Part shown: one piece after another, positions 1-7,648 of the stretch
How the letters are laid out: each line of letters begins with the position of its first letter
How positions within the stretch are numbered: the first letter of the stretch is position 1
Assembly: GCF_030283205.1 (NCBI RefSeq)
Contig: NZ_JASNWF010000011.1
Location: 285,539 to 349,538 of the forward strand
DNA length: 64,000 nucleotides
Source: Actinomadura opuntiae
Lineage (GTDB): Bacteria > Actinomycetota > Actinomycetes > Streptosporangiales > Streptosporangiaceae
Reading direction: 5' to 3'
Notes under the pieces: model-generated
Told to the model about the DNA's origin: nothing
The model's database searches: none
What the model saw: the letters and a program-made list of their open reading frames with translations, nothing else
Translations under genes and position numbers: made by a program

Positions 1-1
1 G

Positions 2-430
2 GCGCTGCGGGCGACGACGGGCTTCACCCACGTCCAGCAGTTCTTCGCCTCGGTTCCCGGTAGCGGGCCGGGCGGGGAACCGGTGCTGGTGACGTCGCTG
101 AGGCGGCGCGGCGGGCGCGACCTGCTGGAGCTGAACGCGATCCGGTCGGGCGTCATCGTGGGCGCCACCGACCTGGAGCCGCTTTGCAGCCGCTGGATCG
201 GCGTCGAGATCGAGGCCCGGTTCTCCGCGGCGCCCGCCGGGCGCGTCCGCTGGGCGGTCGAGGCCGGCGGCCGGGCCGTCTCCGACGTCTCCCGGGACGG
301 CCTCGACCTCCGGCCCGGCGCGGCCGGCATCTCCCCCAAGTGGGGCATCTACCGGTCGCTGAAGGACGCGTCGCGGCTGCGGGACGCGCATCTCCTCATC
401 AAAGATCTTCGTGCCCACAGAACGGGGTGA
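2..430 (+). CDS. C-terminal part of a polysaccharide lyase-like protein (5' truncated)
   Basis: An open frame enters from the left edge and stops at the TGA ending at 430, giving about 142 residues. The near-terminal string PKWGIYRS, preceded by an aromatic-rich GFTHVQQFFA segment, resembles the C-terminal half of the concanavalin-like heparin-lyase/polysaccharide lyase fold often found in secreted actinobacterial proteins. The start, any signal peptide and most of the catalytic face lie outside the window, so substrate and activity cannot be judged. The reading as a lyase is by resemblance only. The next gene follows after about 96 bases with its own ribosome binding site. Confidence 0.5.
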   Translation, partial: ALRATTGFTHVQQFFASVPGSGPGGEPVLVTSLRRRGGRDLLELNAIRSGVIVGATDLEPLCSRWIGVEIEARFSAAPAGRVRWAVEAGGRAVSDVSRDGLDLRPGAAGISPKWGIYRSLKDASRLRDAHLLIKDLRAHRTG

Positions 431-526
431 ATCGGGCGGCGGCGGCGATACGGTGCAGGTGCGGCGCCGGAACGGGCCGCCCGGAAAGCCGCTTGCGGCC
501 GACCGGAGACTGCTGAGGAGGAACCG

Positions 527-1747
527 TTGAGCCAGCCCTCGCCCGATCCCGGCTCCCTGCGCGACGACGCCGCCGCCCTCCAGGACGACCTCGTCCGGCT
601 CCGCGGCGCCCTGCACCGCGAGCCCGAGGTCGGCCTGGACCTGCCGCGCACCCAGGAGAAGGTGCTCGCGGCGCTCGACGGCCTGCCGCTGGAGATCACC
701 ACGGGCGAGCGGCTCACGTCGGTGACGGCGGTGCTGCGCGGCGCCCGCCCCGGCCCGACCGTGCTGCTGCGCGGCGACATGGACGCGCTCCCGGTGACCG
801 AGCGCGGCGACGCCGGCGTCATCTCGCAGGTGGACGGCGTCATGCACGCCTGCGGGCACGACCTGCACACCACCATGCTGGCGGGCGCGGCGCGGCTGCT
901 CGCGGCCCGCCGCGACGACCTGGCGGGCGACGTCGTGTTCATGTTCCAGCCGGGCGAGGAGGGCCTCGGCGGCGCGAGGATCATGATCGAGGAGGGCGTG
1001 CTGGAGGCGTCCGGCGAGCGTCCCGTCGCCGCGTACGCGCTGCACGTGTTCTCCGCGGCGCTGCCGCGGGGGATGTTCGTGACCCGGAGCGGGCCGATCA
1101 TGGCGGCCGCGGACCGGCTGCGGGTCACCGTCCGGGGCGCCGGCGGGCACGGGTCGATGCCGCACCTGGCGAAGGACCCGCTGCCGGCCGCCTGCGAGAT
1201 GGTCACCGCGCTGCAGACGATGGTCACCCGCACCTTCGACCCTTTCGACCCGGTCGTGCTGACGATCGGATCGTTCCACTCCGGCACGATGGACAACGTC
1301 ATCCCCGACGAGGCGAACTTCTCCGGCACCGTCCGGTCGTTCTCCCCCGCCTCGCACGAGAGGCTGAAGGAGCGGGTGGTCGAGCTGGTGCGGGGCCTGG
1401 CCCGGGCGCACGGCCTGGACGTCGACGTCAGCTACGTCCAGGACTTCCCCGTGATGATCAACGACGCCGCCGAGGCCGCGTTCATGGCCGACACGGTCCG
1501 GGAGGTCTACGGCGAGGAGCGCTACCTCGACTCGCCGCGGCCGTTCCCCACCTCCGAGGACTTCTCGTTCGTGTGCAACGAGGTGCCGTCGGCGTTCGTC
1601 GTGATGGGCGCCTGCCCGTCCGGCGTCGACCCGGCCGGGGCGGCGGTCAACCACTCCCCCGAGGCCCGCTACGACGACGCCGTGCTCGCCGACGGCGCGG
1701 CCCTGTACGCCGAGCTGGCCGTCCGGCGGCTCGCGCGGGAGGGATGA
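527..1747 (+). CDS. M20 family metallo-amidohydrolase (hippurate/IAA-amide hydrolase type)
   Basis: A 406-residue protein starting at TTG 527, chosen because GAGGAGG lies just upstream at a good distance. Metal-binding motifs of the M20D amidohydrolase family are in order: GDMDALPV near residue 83, ACGHDLHTT near 112, and the catalytic-base motif PGEEG near 145, with a GHGSMPH loop in the dimerisation domain near 206. The family hydrolyses N-acyl amino acids or related amides in the cytosol using two metal ions; the substrate is not deducible. Length is normal (about 390-410). It stands alone between the lyase-like gene and a membrane protein. Confidence 0.88.
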   Translation: MSQPSPDPGSLRDDAAALQDDLVRLRGALHREPEVGLDLPRTQEKVLAALDGLPLEITTGERLTSVTAVLRGARPGPTVLLRGDMDALPVTERGDAGVISQVDGVMHACGHDLHTTMLAGAARLLAARRDDLAGDVVFMFQPGEEGLGGARIMIEEGVLEASGERPVAAYALHVFSAALPRGMFVTRSGPIMAAADRLRVTVRGAGGHGSMPHLAKDPLPAACEMVTALQTMVTRTFDPFDPVVLTIGSFHSGTMDNVIPDEANFSGTVRSFSPASHERLKERVVELVRGLARAHGLDVDVSYVQDFPVMINDAAEAAFMADTVREVYGEERYLDSPRPFPTSEDFSFVCNEVPSAFVVMGACPSGVDPAGAAVNHSPEARYDDAVLADGAALYAELAVRRLAREG

Positions 1748-1865
1748 GGATCGGCCGGGTGCGGAGCAGGCGAAACATTCCCGCCCGCCCGGTCGTCAGA
1801 CTGGGGGGCGGGACGGACCGGGCCGGCGGGACGGGCGGTCGCCCGCGGCGAATCGGAGGGCGCCC

Positions 1866-2786
1866 GTGTTCATCGGTCTGCTGACGGCGGTGGGCGCGTC
1901 GGCGTGTTACGGGACGGGCTCGGTCCTGCAGGCGGTCGGCGCCCGGCGCTCCGCCGCGCGGGAGGGCGGGGCGGGCGCCGGATCGACCGGCTACGGCGGC
2001 CCCAGCCTGGGCTCCACCGCCAAGGCCGTCGTGACGTGGGAGTTCATCGCCGGGACGGTGCTGGACACCGCCGGGTTCGCGCTCGGCGCCCTGTCGGCCA
2101 AGCTGGTGCCGCTGTTCCTGTCGCAGACGGTGATCAGCGCGAACCTGGTGATCACCGCGGTGCTCGGCATCCGGCTGCTCGGCATCCGGCTCGTCCGGCC
2201 CGAGTGGATCTCGATCGGCGTGGTGTGCGCGGCGCTGGTGCTGCTGGCCGGCACCGCCGGGCACGAGGGCGCCGGACGCGTCGCGATCGGCTGGCACTGG
2301 GGGCTGCTCGCGGTGTCGGTGCTGCTCGTCGCCGCCGCGCTGCCGGTCGTCCGGCTGCTCGGGCCGCGCGCCGCGATCCCCGCCGGCCTGCTGTCGGGGC
2401 TGTGCTTCGGCGCGGTCGGCGTCGGCGTCCGGGTGCTGAACGGCACCGACCCGCTCGCCTGGCGGGACCTGCTCGGCGACCCCGCGCTGTACGCGATCGC
2501 CATCGCGGGCCTCGGCGGGATGTACTTCCACACGCTGGCGCTGCAGATCGGGTCCATCAACGGCGCCACGGCCGCGCTGGTGGCGGGCGAGACGGTCGTC
2601 CCGGGCATCATCGGGGTGCTGTGGCTCGGCGACGCGGCACGGGACGGGATGGCGGTCCCGGCGGGCGTCGGGTTCGTGCTGGCCGTGGCCGGGGCGGTGG
2701 CGGTCGCCTGGTACGGCAACCCGCACGTCCCCCCCGTGCGGGCACCGGAGCCGGCCCGCACGGGCGGCTCCGGCACGCTCACCTGA
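1866..2786 (+). CDS. DMT/EamA-like integral membrane protein
   Basis: 306 residues from GTG 1866, with CGGAGGG just upstream. The chain is almost wholly hydrophobic with about nine to ten predicted membrane segments and a first segment rich in small residues (LLTAVGASACYGTGSVLQ), as in drug/metabolite transporter-like proteins of actinobacteria. The tail after about residue 285 is short, polar and proline-rich, so probably cytosolic. No substrate can be assigned. The following gene is convergent. Confidence 0.7.
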   Translation: MFIGLLTAVGASACYGTGSVLQAVGARRSAAREGGAGAGSTGYGGPSLGSTAKAVVTWEFIAGTVLDTAGFALGALSAKLVPLFLSQTVISANLVITAVLGIRLLGIRLVRPEWISIGVVCAALVLLAGTAGHEGAGRVAIGWHWGLLAVSVLLVAAALPVVRLLGPRAAIPAGLLSGLCFGAVGVGVRVLNGTDPLAWRDLLGDPALYAIAIAGLGGMYFHTLALQIGSINGATAALVAGETVVPGIIGVLWLGDAARDGMAVPAGVGFVLAVAGAVAVAWYGNPHVPPVRAPEPARTGGSGTLT

Positions 2787-2827
2787 CCAGCGCGGGGCCA
2801 GTCGGCCGGGCCGGCCGGCGGGGGCGG

Positions 2828-3394
2828 TCAGCCCTCGTGGACGGCCTGGATCTCCAGCGCGATGGCGATCGTGTCGCCGAGCATGACCTTGTCGCCCTGC
2901 AGCGGCACGTTGAACTCGATCCCGAAGTCGCGGCGGCTGATCGAGGCGGTCGCGGTGAACCCGGCGCGGGTGCCGCCCCAGGGGTCGGACGCGATGCCGT
3001 GGAACTCGGTCAGCAGCCGGACGGGCCGGATGACGTCCTTGACGGTCAGCTCGCCGTCCAGGTGGTAGCGGGGCTGCCGGGCCCGGCGGCCGATCGCGGC
3101 GCGCTGCACGCCGGTCCCGCGGAACGTCATGACCGGGTGGCGCCGGACGTCCAGGAAGTCCGGCGAGCGGACGTGCTCGTCGCGCTCGGCGCTGCGGGTG
3201 TCGATGGAGGCCATCCTGATCTCGGCCCGGGCACTGGAGGCCATCGGGTCCGCGCCGATGGACAGCTCGCCGCCGAAGTCGGGGAACGAGCCGCGAACCG
3301 TGGTCATGAGGTGCCGGATCGTGAAGGTGATCTCGGAATGGACCGGGTCGATGGTCCAGCGGCCGGGCGCGAGGCCCGCCGACTCGTCCCCCAT
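2828..3394 (-). CDS. YceI family polyisoprenoid-binding-like protein
   Basis: 188 residues if started at ATG 3394, preferred over an ATG 33 bases upstream because GGGGGGA sits directly before it. The opening GRWTIDPVHSEITFTIRHLM and the later RDFGIEFNVPL are classic YceI lipocalin-like beta-barrel features. Family members bind isoprenoid lipids or amphipathic ligands; actinobacterial ones usually lack a signal peptide, as here, and so are cytosolic. It is divergent from the stress-protein gene at 3496, sharing a roughly 100-base promoter region that contains the 12-base perfect palindrome at 3450-3461. Confidence 0.88.
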   Translation of the reverse strand: MGDESAGLAPGRWTIDPVHSEITFTIRHLMTTVRGSFPDFGGELSIGADPMASSARAEIRMASIDTRSAERDEHVRSPDFLDVRRHPVMTFRGTGVQRAAIGRRARQPRYHLDGELTVKDVIRPVRLLTEFHGIASDPWGGTRAGFTATASISRRDFGIEFNVPLQGDKVMLGDTIAIALEIQAVHEG

Positions 3395-3449
3395 GAAAAT
3401 CCCCCCAAATGGTGCACTGAGCTTCAAACACGAAAAGTTACCGCAAACC

Positions 3450-3461
3450 CGATCATGATCG
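3450..3461. promoter_or_regulatory. 12-base perfect palindrome between divergent yceI and usp
   Basis: The bases CGATCATGATCG form a perfect dyad inside the divergent promoter region of the YceI and universal-stress genes. It could be an operator for both genes. No regulator is encoded next to it, so the role is inferred from position only. Confidence 0.35.
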
Positions 3462-3495
3462 TTGTGACGGCGCGTTCCGGGGGAATGCTCCCGGG

Positions 3496-4299
3496 ATGAT
3501 CGGCGAACACGTGCTGGCCGGATTCGTCCGCGACGCCGGCGGCCGCGAGGCCCTGGAGCTGGGCCGCGCCATCGTCGCCCTCACCGGCGGCGAGCTGAGC
3601 GTGGCCACCGTCCACCCGCCGGGCCGCGCGGGCGCCGCGGCCGAGGCGCACACGCTGCTGGAGCAGGCCGCCGAGCTGCTCGGCGAGCAGCCCGCCGAGC
3701 TGATGGTCCAGGAGAGCCGCAGCGTCGGCCGCGGCCTCACCGCGCTCGCCGGCCGGATCGGCGCCGACCTGATCGTCGTCGGCTCCCCCGAGGGCGGCGC
3801 GCGCGGCCGGATCGGCATCGGCGCCGCCGCCGACCACCTGCTGCACTCGGCCACCGAGGCCGTCATGCTCGCCCCCGCCGGCTACGTCCCGCCCGACGAG
3901 CTCGGCCGCATCACCGTCATGTACGTCCGGCGCCCCCAGTGCGACGAGGCGGTCGTCCGCGCCGCCCAGGCCGCCGACCGGCTCGACGTCCCGCTCCGCC
4001 TGGTCACCCTCGCCATCGGCGACGTCGACGCCGAGCGGCTGCGCGACGACCTCGCGCTGGCCATCCGGCTCGCGGTCGAGTCCGCCGAGCTCCTCCCCGA
4101 GGACGTCACCGCCGACCTGGCCGAGGGCGACGACGTCGCCGACGCCCTGGACGACCTCGACTGGCCCGAGGGCGAGCTGCTGGTCTGCGCGTCCAGCGAG
4201 GACGCCGCCGCCCACCGCGTCTTCCTCGGCGAGGTCTCGGTCAAGGTGCTGCGGGCCGCGCCCTGCCCGGTGACCGTCCTGCCGAGGGGCTACTTCTGA
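3496..4299 (+). CDS. Tandem universal stress protein (UspA-like)
   Basis: 267 residues carrying two Usp-type alpha/beta domains (about 1-130 and 135-265). The first ends in a nucleotide-binding-like stretch (VVGSPEGGARGRIGIGAAAD, near 95-115); the second ends in the typical VLRAAPCPVTVLPRG. Such proteins bind ATP and are induced by hypoxia, starvation or envelope stress in actinobacteria. The ATG at 3496 follows a GGGGGAATGCTCCC stretch with weak hairpin potential, so initiation could be affected by RNA structure. Divergent from yceI. Confidence 0.8.
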   Translation: MIGEHVLAGFVRDAGGREALELGRAIVALTGGELSVATVHPPGRAGAAAEAHTLLEQAAELLGEQPAELMVQESRSVGRGLTALAGRIGADLIVVGSPEGGARGRIGIGAAADHLLHSATEAVMLAPAGYVPPDELGRITVMYVRRPQCDEAVVRAAQAADRLDVPLRLVTLAIGDVDAERLRDDLALAIRLAVESAELLPEDVTADLAEGDDVADALDDLDWPEGELLVCASSEDAAAHRVFLGEVSVKVLRAAPCPVTVLPRGYF

Positions 4300-4345
4300 C
4301 GGACTACCCCCGAGTAGCCCGTTTTGACCGCTTTCCCGGAACGGC

Positions 4346-4374
4346 TTGCCGCCTGCGGTTTACCTCGACTACAT
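4346..4374 (+). promoter_or_regulatory. Candidate promoter of the CHAP hydrolase gene
   Basis: TTGCCG at 4346-4351 and CTACAT at 4369-4374 are separated by 17 bases and lie about 95 bases before the start at 4470. The spacing is ideal and the hexamers are moderately close to the vegetative consensus. Pattern match only. Confidence 0.35.
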
Positions 4375-4469
4375 TCCAGCGAGACCGGAACGTGACCTTG
4401 GAACGAGGCACGCACCGGGTCCCCGGTCGGGCGTCCCCTGCCCGAGTCGGCGAGTCGGCAGGGAGCGAG

Positions 4470-5453
4470 ATGGACCCGATCGGCAAGAAGCTGCTCGACG
4501 TTGCCCAGAAGCAGCTCGGCTACGCCGAGCACGGCAGCGGCTACACCAAGTTCGGCGACTGGTACGCCCAGCACATCGACGGCGACCACGACTCCTACTT
4601 CAAGACGGCCCCCTGGTGCGACATGTTCCTCGCCTGGGCCGCCGACAAGGCGGGCGTCGCCGAGCAGGCCGGGCAGTTCGCCTCCACCGTCGAGCACGCC
4701 CAGTGGTTCAAGGACCACGGCGCCTGGGGACACACCCCCGAACCCGGCGCCCTCGTCTTCTACGACTGGGCCGGATCCGGCGACATGGACCAGATCGACC
4801 ACGTCGGCATCGTCGAGAAGGTCGACGGCCACACCCTCCACACCATCGAGGGCAACGCCGACGGCTACAAGCTCATGCGCAAGACGCGGAGCATGGACGA
4901 CGTCGTCGGCTTCGGCTACCCCGGCAAGATCCACGTCACCGAGGCCAAGTACACCCCCAAGCACGCCGCCCCCGCCACCACCGTCGACAAGGTCGGCGAC
5001 GCCGCCACCACCACGCACACCCACGAGGAACAGCACAGCTCCCCCGAGCAGCAGCTCCCCGCCCAGGACGTCGTCCTCGGCGGCATCCTCGCCTTCGTGC
5101 TGTGCGGCACCGTCGCCCTCGCCGCCGGACGCGCCGCCACCAAGGCCCCCACCGCCCCGCCCATCCGCGTCCGCAAGCGCGGCAAGCACCACCGCCCCTC
5201 CACCCCCGTCGCCCTCCCCACCGGCGTCACCCCCGCCGACCTCGACGCCGCCGACGCCGGCACCACCCTCATGCCCGCCCTCTCCCTCGCCGCCGCCCAC
5301 GAGGCCGAGGACCGCGAGTTCTGGGGCCGCATCGCCCACCTCGAAGAGGACAAGGAACTCGCCTTCTGGAACTCCCTGCACGCCGAGACCACCGAGGCCG
5401 AGACCACCGCGCCCGGGGCCATCGAGTACGCAACCACTCCCGGATTCCGCTAG
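4470..5453 (+). CDS. CHAP-domain peptidoglycan hydrolase-like protein with a C-terminal membrane segment
   Basis: 327 residues from ATG 4470, preceded by AGGGAGCGAG. Residues about 1-155 form a CHAP (NlpC/P60-like) domain: the probable nucleophile Cys lies in APWCDMFLAW near residue 52 and the probable His in DHVGIVEKV near 111, followed by HTIEGNAD. A linker rich in His and Thr leads to a single hydrophobic segment near 200-220, then a basic cluster (RVRKRGKHHR) and a polar tail of about 95 residues. There is no N-terminal signal peptide. The family cleaves peptidoglycan amide bonds. The positive-inside rule suggests the tail is cytosolic and the enzyme domain extracellular. Confidence 0.8.
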   Translation: MDPIGKKLLDVAQKQLGYAEHGSGYTKFGDWYAQHIDGDHDSYFKTAPWCDMFLAWAADKAGVAEQAGQFASTVEHAQWFKDHGAWGHTPEPGALVFYDWAGSGDMDQIDHVGIVEKVDGHTLHTIEGNADGYKLMRKTRSMDDVVGFGYPGKIHVTEAKYTPKHAAPATTVDKVGDAATTTHTHEEQHSSPEQQLPAQDVVLGGILAFVLCGTVALAAGRAATKAPTAPPIRVRKRGKHHRPSTPVALPTGVTPADLDAADAGTTLMPALSLAAAHEAEDREFWGRIAHLEEDKELAFWNSLHAETTEAETTAPGAIEYATTPGFR

Positions 5454-5493
5454 AGTTGTCCATGCGCGCCGGGGGAAACCCCGGAGCCCACAA

Positions 5494-5566
5494 GCGGACG
5501 TGGCTCAGTTGGTAGAGCATCACCTTGCCAAGGTGAGGGTCGCGGGTTCGAATCCCGTCGTCCGCT
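5494..5566 (+). tRNA. tRNA-Gly (anticodon GCC)
   Basis: The 73-base cloverleaf has acceptor arms GCGGACG (5494-5500) and CGTCCGC (5559-5565), an anticodon stem CACCTTGCCAAGGTG giving GCC, and a GGTTCGAATCC T-arm. The discriminator is T5566 and CCA is not encoded. A TAGAGT sequence at 5452-5457, overlapping the stop codon of the CHAP gene, is a possible -10 box. Confidence 0.97.
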
Positions 5567-5592
5567 CTGAGAGGCCCGTACGGCCTCGCTCT

Positions 5593-5663
5593 GGTGGAGT
5601 GGCCGAGAGGCGAGGCAACGGCCTGCAAAGCCGTGTACACGGGTTCGAATCCCGTCTCCACCT
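5593..5663 (+). tRNA. tRNA-Cys (anticodon GCA)
   Basis: A 71-base cloverleaf with acceptor GGTGGAG (5593-5599) pairing CTCCACC (5656-5662). The anticodon loop within CGGCCTGCAAAGCCG reads GCA. The D arm GGCCGAGAGGCGAGGCAA and T arm GGGTTCGAATCCC are typical of bacterial tRNA-Cys. It lies 26 bases after tRNA-Gly, probably in the same transcript. Confidence 0.96.
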
Positions 5664-5677
5664 CGCAGTACACGCAA

Positions 5678-5749
5678 GGGCGATTAGCTCAGTGGGAGAG
5701 CGCTACCTTGACACGGTAGAGGTCACTGGTTCAATCCCAGTATCGCCCA
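5678..5749 (+). tRNA. tRNA-Val (anticodon GAC)
   Basis: A 72-base cloverleaf with acceptor GGGCGAT (5678-5684) pairing ATCGCCC (5742-5748). The anticodon loop in CTACCTTGACACGGTAG reads GAC and the T arm is CTGGTTCAATCCCAG. Third member of the Gly-Cys-Val cluster, a common actinobacterial arrangement. No duplicated 3' end that would mark an integration site is visible downstream. Confidence 0.96.
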
Positions 5750-5839
5750 CGATGGAGTGGGGAGTGGTGTGCCCGCGGAGAGCGCGGGCCGGCACTCCCT
5801 CTTCCTGTTGACCCGGGGGGCGACCCCCGGACCCCCGAT

Positions 5840-6029
5840 GTGGGGGGCTCCGCCCCCCACGCCCCCTTTGTGGTTGCGGTCGGTGGGCATCTTTCGGCTC
5901 TGCGCCGCTTCTGTCTTTTGGGGCTCCGCCCCTCGCCCCCTTGTGGTTGCGGTCGGCGATCACCTTTCGGTGAGCGCTACTACCGGTCTTTTGGGGCTTC
6001 GCCCCTCGCCCCCGTTGGGGCTTCGCCCC
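5840..6029. repeat. Hairpin-rich tandem repeat downstream of the tRNA cluster
   Basis: Fills most of the 354-base gene-free stretch 5750-6103. Two units of 73 bases start at 5871 and 5944 and share a 13-base head (TGGTTGCGGTCGG), a central CTTTCGG and a 28-base tail (5913-5940 and 5986-6013) identical but for one base. Each tail contains the hairpin GGGGCTYCGCCCC. Further hairpins are GTGGGGGG/CCCCCCAC (5840-5860) and GGGGCTTCGCCCC (6017-6029). A degenerate head recurs at 6040. The first hairpin could end tRNA transcription; the rest looks like a repeat element. Short frames across it look like chance. Confidence 0.75.
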
Positions 6030-6103
6030 TTGTCCCCTGTGGTTTCGGTGGGGAGGGCTCCTTTGTGATCATGGTGGAGGGGGCTTGGGCTGGCTGCGCC
6101 TGA

Positions 6104-6757
6104 TCACAGGAGGGCGGGCAGGTCGGCGGCGGACTCCAGCAGGTGGGTGTGGGGGTGGCGGCCCAGGTCGGCGGCGGTGGTCGCGCCGGTGGTGACCGCG
6201 ACGACGTACGCGGCGCCGGCGTTGCGGCCGGCGGCCAGGTCGTTGGGGGTGTCGCCGGCGACGAGGACGCGGTGCACGCTGGTCACCCCGGCCAGCTCCA
6301 TCGCGCGGAAGATCAGGTACGGGGCCGGGCGGCTCGCGGGAACCTCGTCGCTGGTGACCAGGCCGTCGACGGTCCAATCGATGGCGGCGAGGATCGACTG
6401 CGCGATTTCGCGGGAGTAGCCGGTCTGCAGGACGACCTTGACGCCGGCGGCGCGCAGTTCCGCGATGGCCTCGGGGACGCCGGGGAGCGGTCGCGGGGGG
6501 ACGTCCGCGTAGGCCTTGGTGAGGCGGCGGGTGAAGTCGGCGTAGACGGTGCCGGTGTCGGCGGCGTCCCCGGTCAGTTCGGTCAGGAGGCCGGCGACGG
6601 CCTCGCTCTTGCTGGTGCCGGTCCAGCGGTGCAGGACGTCCTCGGGGACCGGGCGGCCGATGTGGGCCGCCACGGCCTGGTCGAGCGCCGCGTACACCGC
6701 GCCGCCCTCCTGCACGGTGGTGCCGGCCATGTCGAGGGCGGCGAGTTCGAACGTCAT
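6104..6757 (-). CDS. Phosphonatase-like HAD hydrolase
   Basis: 217 residues from ATG 6757. HAD motifs are clear: nucleophile motif LDMAGTTV near residue 8, motif II QTGYSR near 110, and the acidic motif VAGDTPNDLAAGRNAGA near 165-180, with a helical cap between. The DxAGTT form and context match the phosphonatase-like family (TIGR03351), paralogues of PhnX that cleave the C-P bond of phosphonoacetaldehyde. Whether this protein does so is inferred. It overlaps the GntR gene by the four bases ATGA, so the two are translationally coupled, and it faces the divergent phosphonate transport operon. Confidence 0.82.
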   Translation of the reverse strand: MTFELAALDMAGTTVQEGGAVYAALDQAVAAHIGRPVPEDVLHRWTGTSKSEAVAGLLTELTGDAADTGTVYADFTRRLTKAYADVPPRPLPGVPEAIAELRAAGVKVVLQTGYSREIAQSILAAIDWTVDGLVTSDEVPASRPAPYLIFRAMELAGVTSVHRVLVAGDTPNDLAAGRNAGAAYVVAVTTGATTAADLGRHPHTHLLESAADLPALL

Positions 6758-7515
6758 TGGGCCTCTCCTGTTTCGGGGACGGTGCGCACGAGCGCCAGGT
6801 GGTGCGCCCGTTCGTTGGCGATGGTGAAGGTGGCGCGGTCGGGGCGGTAGCGGTCGTCGCCGTATTCGACGGGACGGCCGTCGGTGGTCCTCGCGGTGCG
6901 GCGCTCGCGCAGGAGCGGGCCGCCCTTGGGGACGCCGAGCAGGCGGGCGTCCTCGGCGGGCGCCGCGATCGCGTCGATGGTGTGGGTGGCCGCGACGATC
7001 TCCACGCCGCGGGCCAGCAGGCCCGCGTAGATGGAGCCCGCGTCGGGGTCGAAGTCGAACAGCAGCAGGCCGACGTCCAGGACGAACGTGCTGCGCTCCA
7101 GCATGACGGGCTCGTCGTCGAGCAGCCGGAGCCGCAGCACGTCGATGACCGGTTCGCCGGGCTCCAGCCCGAGCGCGCCCGCGGCGACCGGGTCGGCGCC
7201 GCGGCGGGCCAGCTCGATGGTGCGCTGGCCGGGGCGGTGCCCGGAGCGCTCGACCCACGCGGAGAAGGACAGGAACGTCTCGAACGGCTGGCCCATCGGG
7301 CGGCGCCGGACGACGGGGCGGCGGCCCTGGCCGCCCTCGATCAGGCCCTCGTTGCGCAGCGTGGACAGCGCCTGCCGGACGGTGCCGCGGGAGGTCCCGA
7401 ACTCCTCGACCAGCCGGGCCTCGGAGGGCAGCGGCTCTCCCACGGCCAGCGCGCCGGAGACGATCCGCTCCCGGAGCGCGTCGGCCAGCTTGGCGTGCAG
7501 TGATCCCGACGGCAT
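6754..7515 (-). CDS. GntR family (HutC/PhnF-type) transcriptional regulator
   Basis: 253 residues from ATG 7515; a TTG five codons upstream is possible. Residues about 1-75 form a winged helix-turn-helix (LPSEARLVEEFGTSRGTVRQALSTL) and about 95-245 a UTRA effector domain like those of HutC and PhnF. The same transcript encodes the phosphonatase-like hydrolase and the divergent operon encodes phosphonate uptake, so it probably represses both until a phosphonate or catabolic intermediate binds. The palindrome at 7584-7599 is the likely operator. Confidence 0.85.
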   Translation of the reverse strand: MPSGSLHAKLADALRERIVSGALAVGEPLPSEARLVEEFGTSRGTVRQALSTLRNEGLIEGGQGRRPVVRRRPMGQPFETFLSFSAWVERSGHRPGQRTIELARRGADPVAAGALGLEPGEPVIDVLRLRLLDDEPVMLERSTFVLDVGLLLFDFDPDAGSIYAGLLARGVEIVAATHTIDAIAAPAEDARLLGVPKGGPLLRERRTARTTDGRPVEYGDDRYRPDRATFTIANERAHHLALVRTVPETGEAQ

Positions 7516-7583
7516 GGCCTGACCATACAAGGGCCGGCGGCGGCGATGTCAATGTTCTATTTTTGCAGGTGAACAGCCGGTTA

Positions 7584-7599
7584 ACTTGTTTGTACAAGT
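7584..7599. promoter_or_regulatory. Candidate GntR operator
   Basis: ACTTGT-TTGT-ACAAGT is a perfect 6+6 inverted repeat with a 4-base spacer, centred between the regulator gene and the divergent phosphonate operon, 50 bases before the GTR-independent start at 7649. Its length and symmetry fit operators of the HutC/PhnF class. On the minus strand a TTGACA lies closer to the regulator start (7546-7551). Confidence 0.6.
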
Positions 7600-7648
7600 C
7601 CTTCCGGGTGGTTGACGGGCGGTCCGCCGGGCCCCGAGTCTCGGGGCC

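Noticed and set aside
1647..3431. A 594-codon minus-strand open frame over the DMT and YceI genes
   Set aside because: Low-complexity Arg/Gly/Pro translation; the YceI and DMT frames carry the conserved motifs.
4300..4469. A ydaO-type c-di-AMP riboswitch before the CHAP hydrolase
   Set aside because: Such riboswitches often precede peptidoglycan hydrolase genes in actinobacteria, but the conserved core strings are not visible in this 170-base leader.
5840..6055. A CRISPR array
   Set aside because: The repeats are few, GC-rich hairpins with unequal spacing, and no cas gene is present.
5494..6103. An integration site or genomic island at the tRNA cluster
   Set aside because: No duplicated tRNA 3' end, integrase or composition shift follows the tRNAs.
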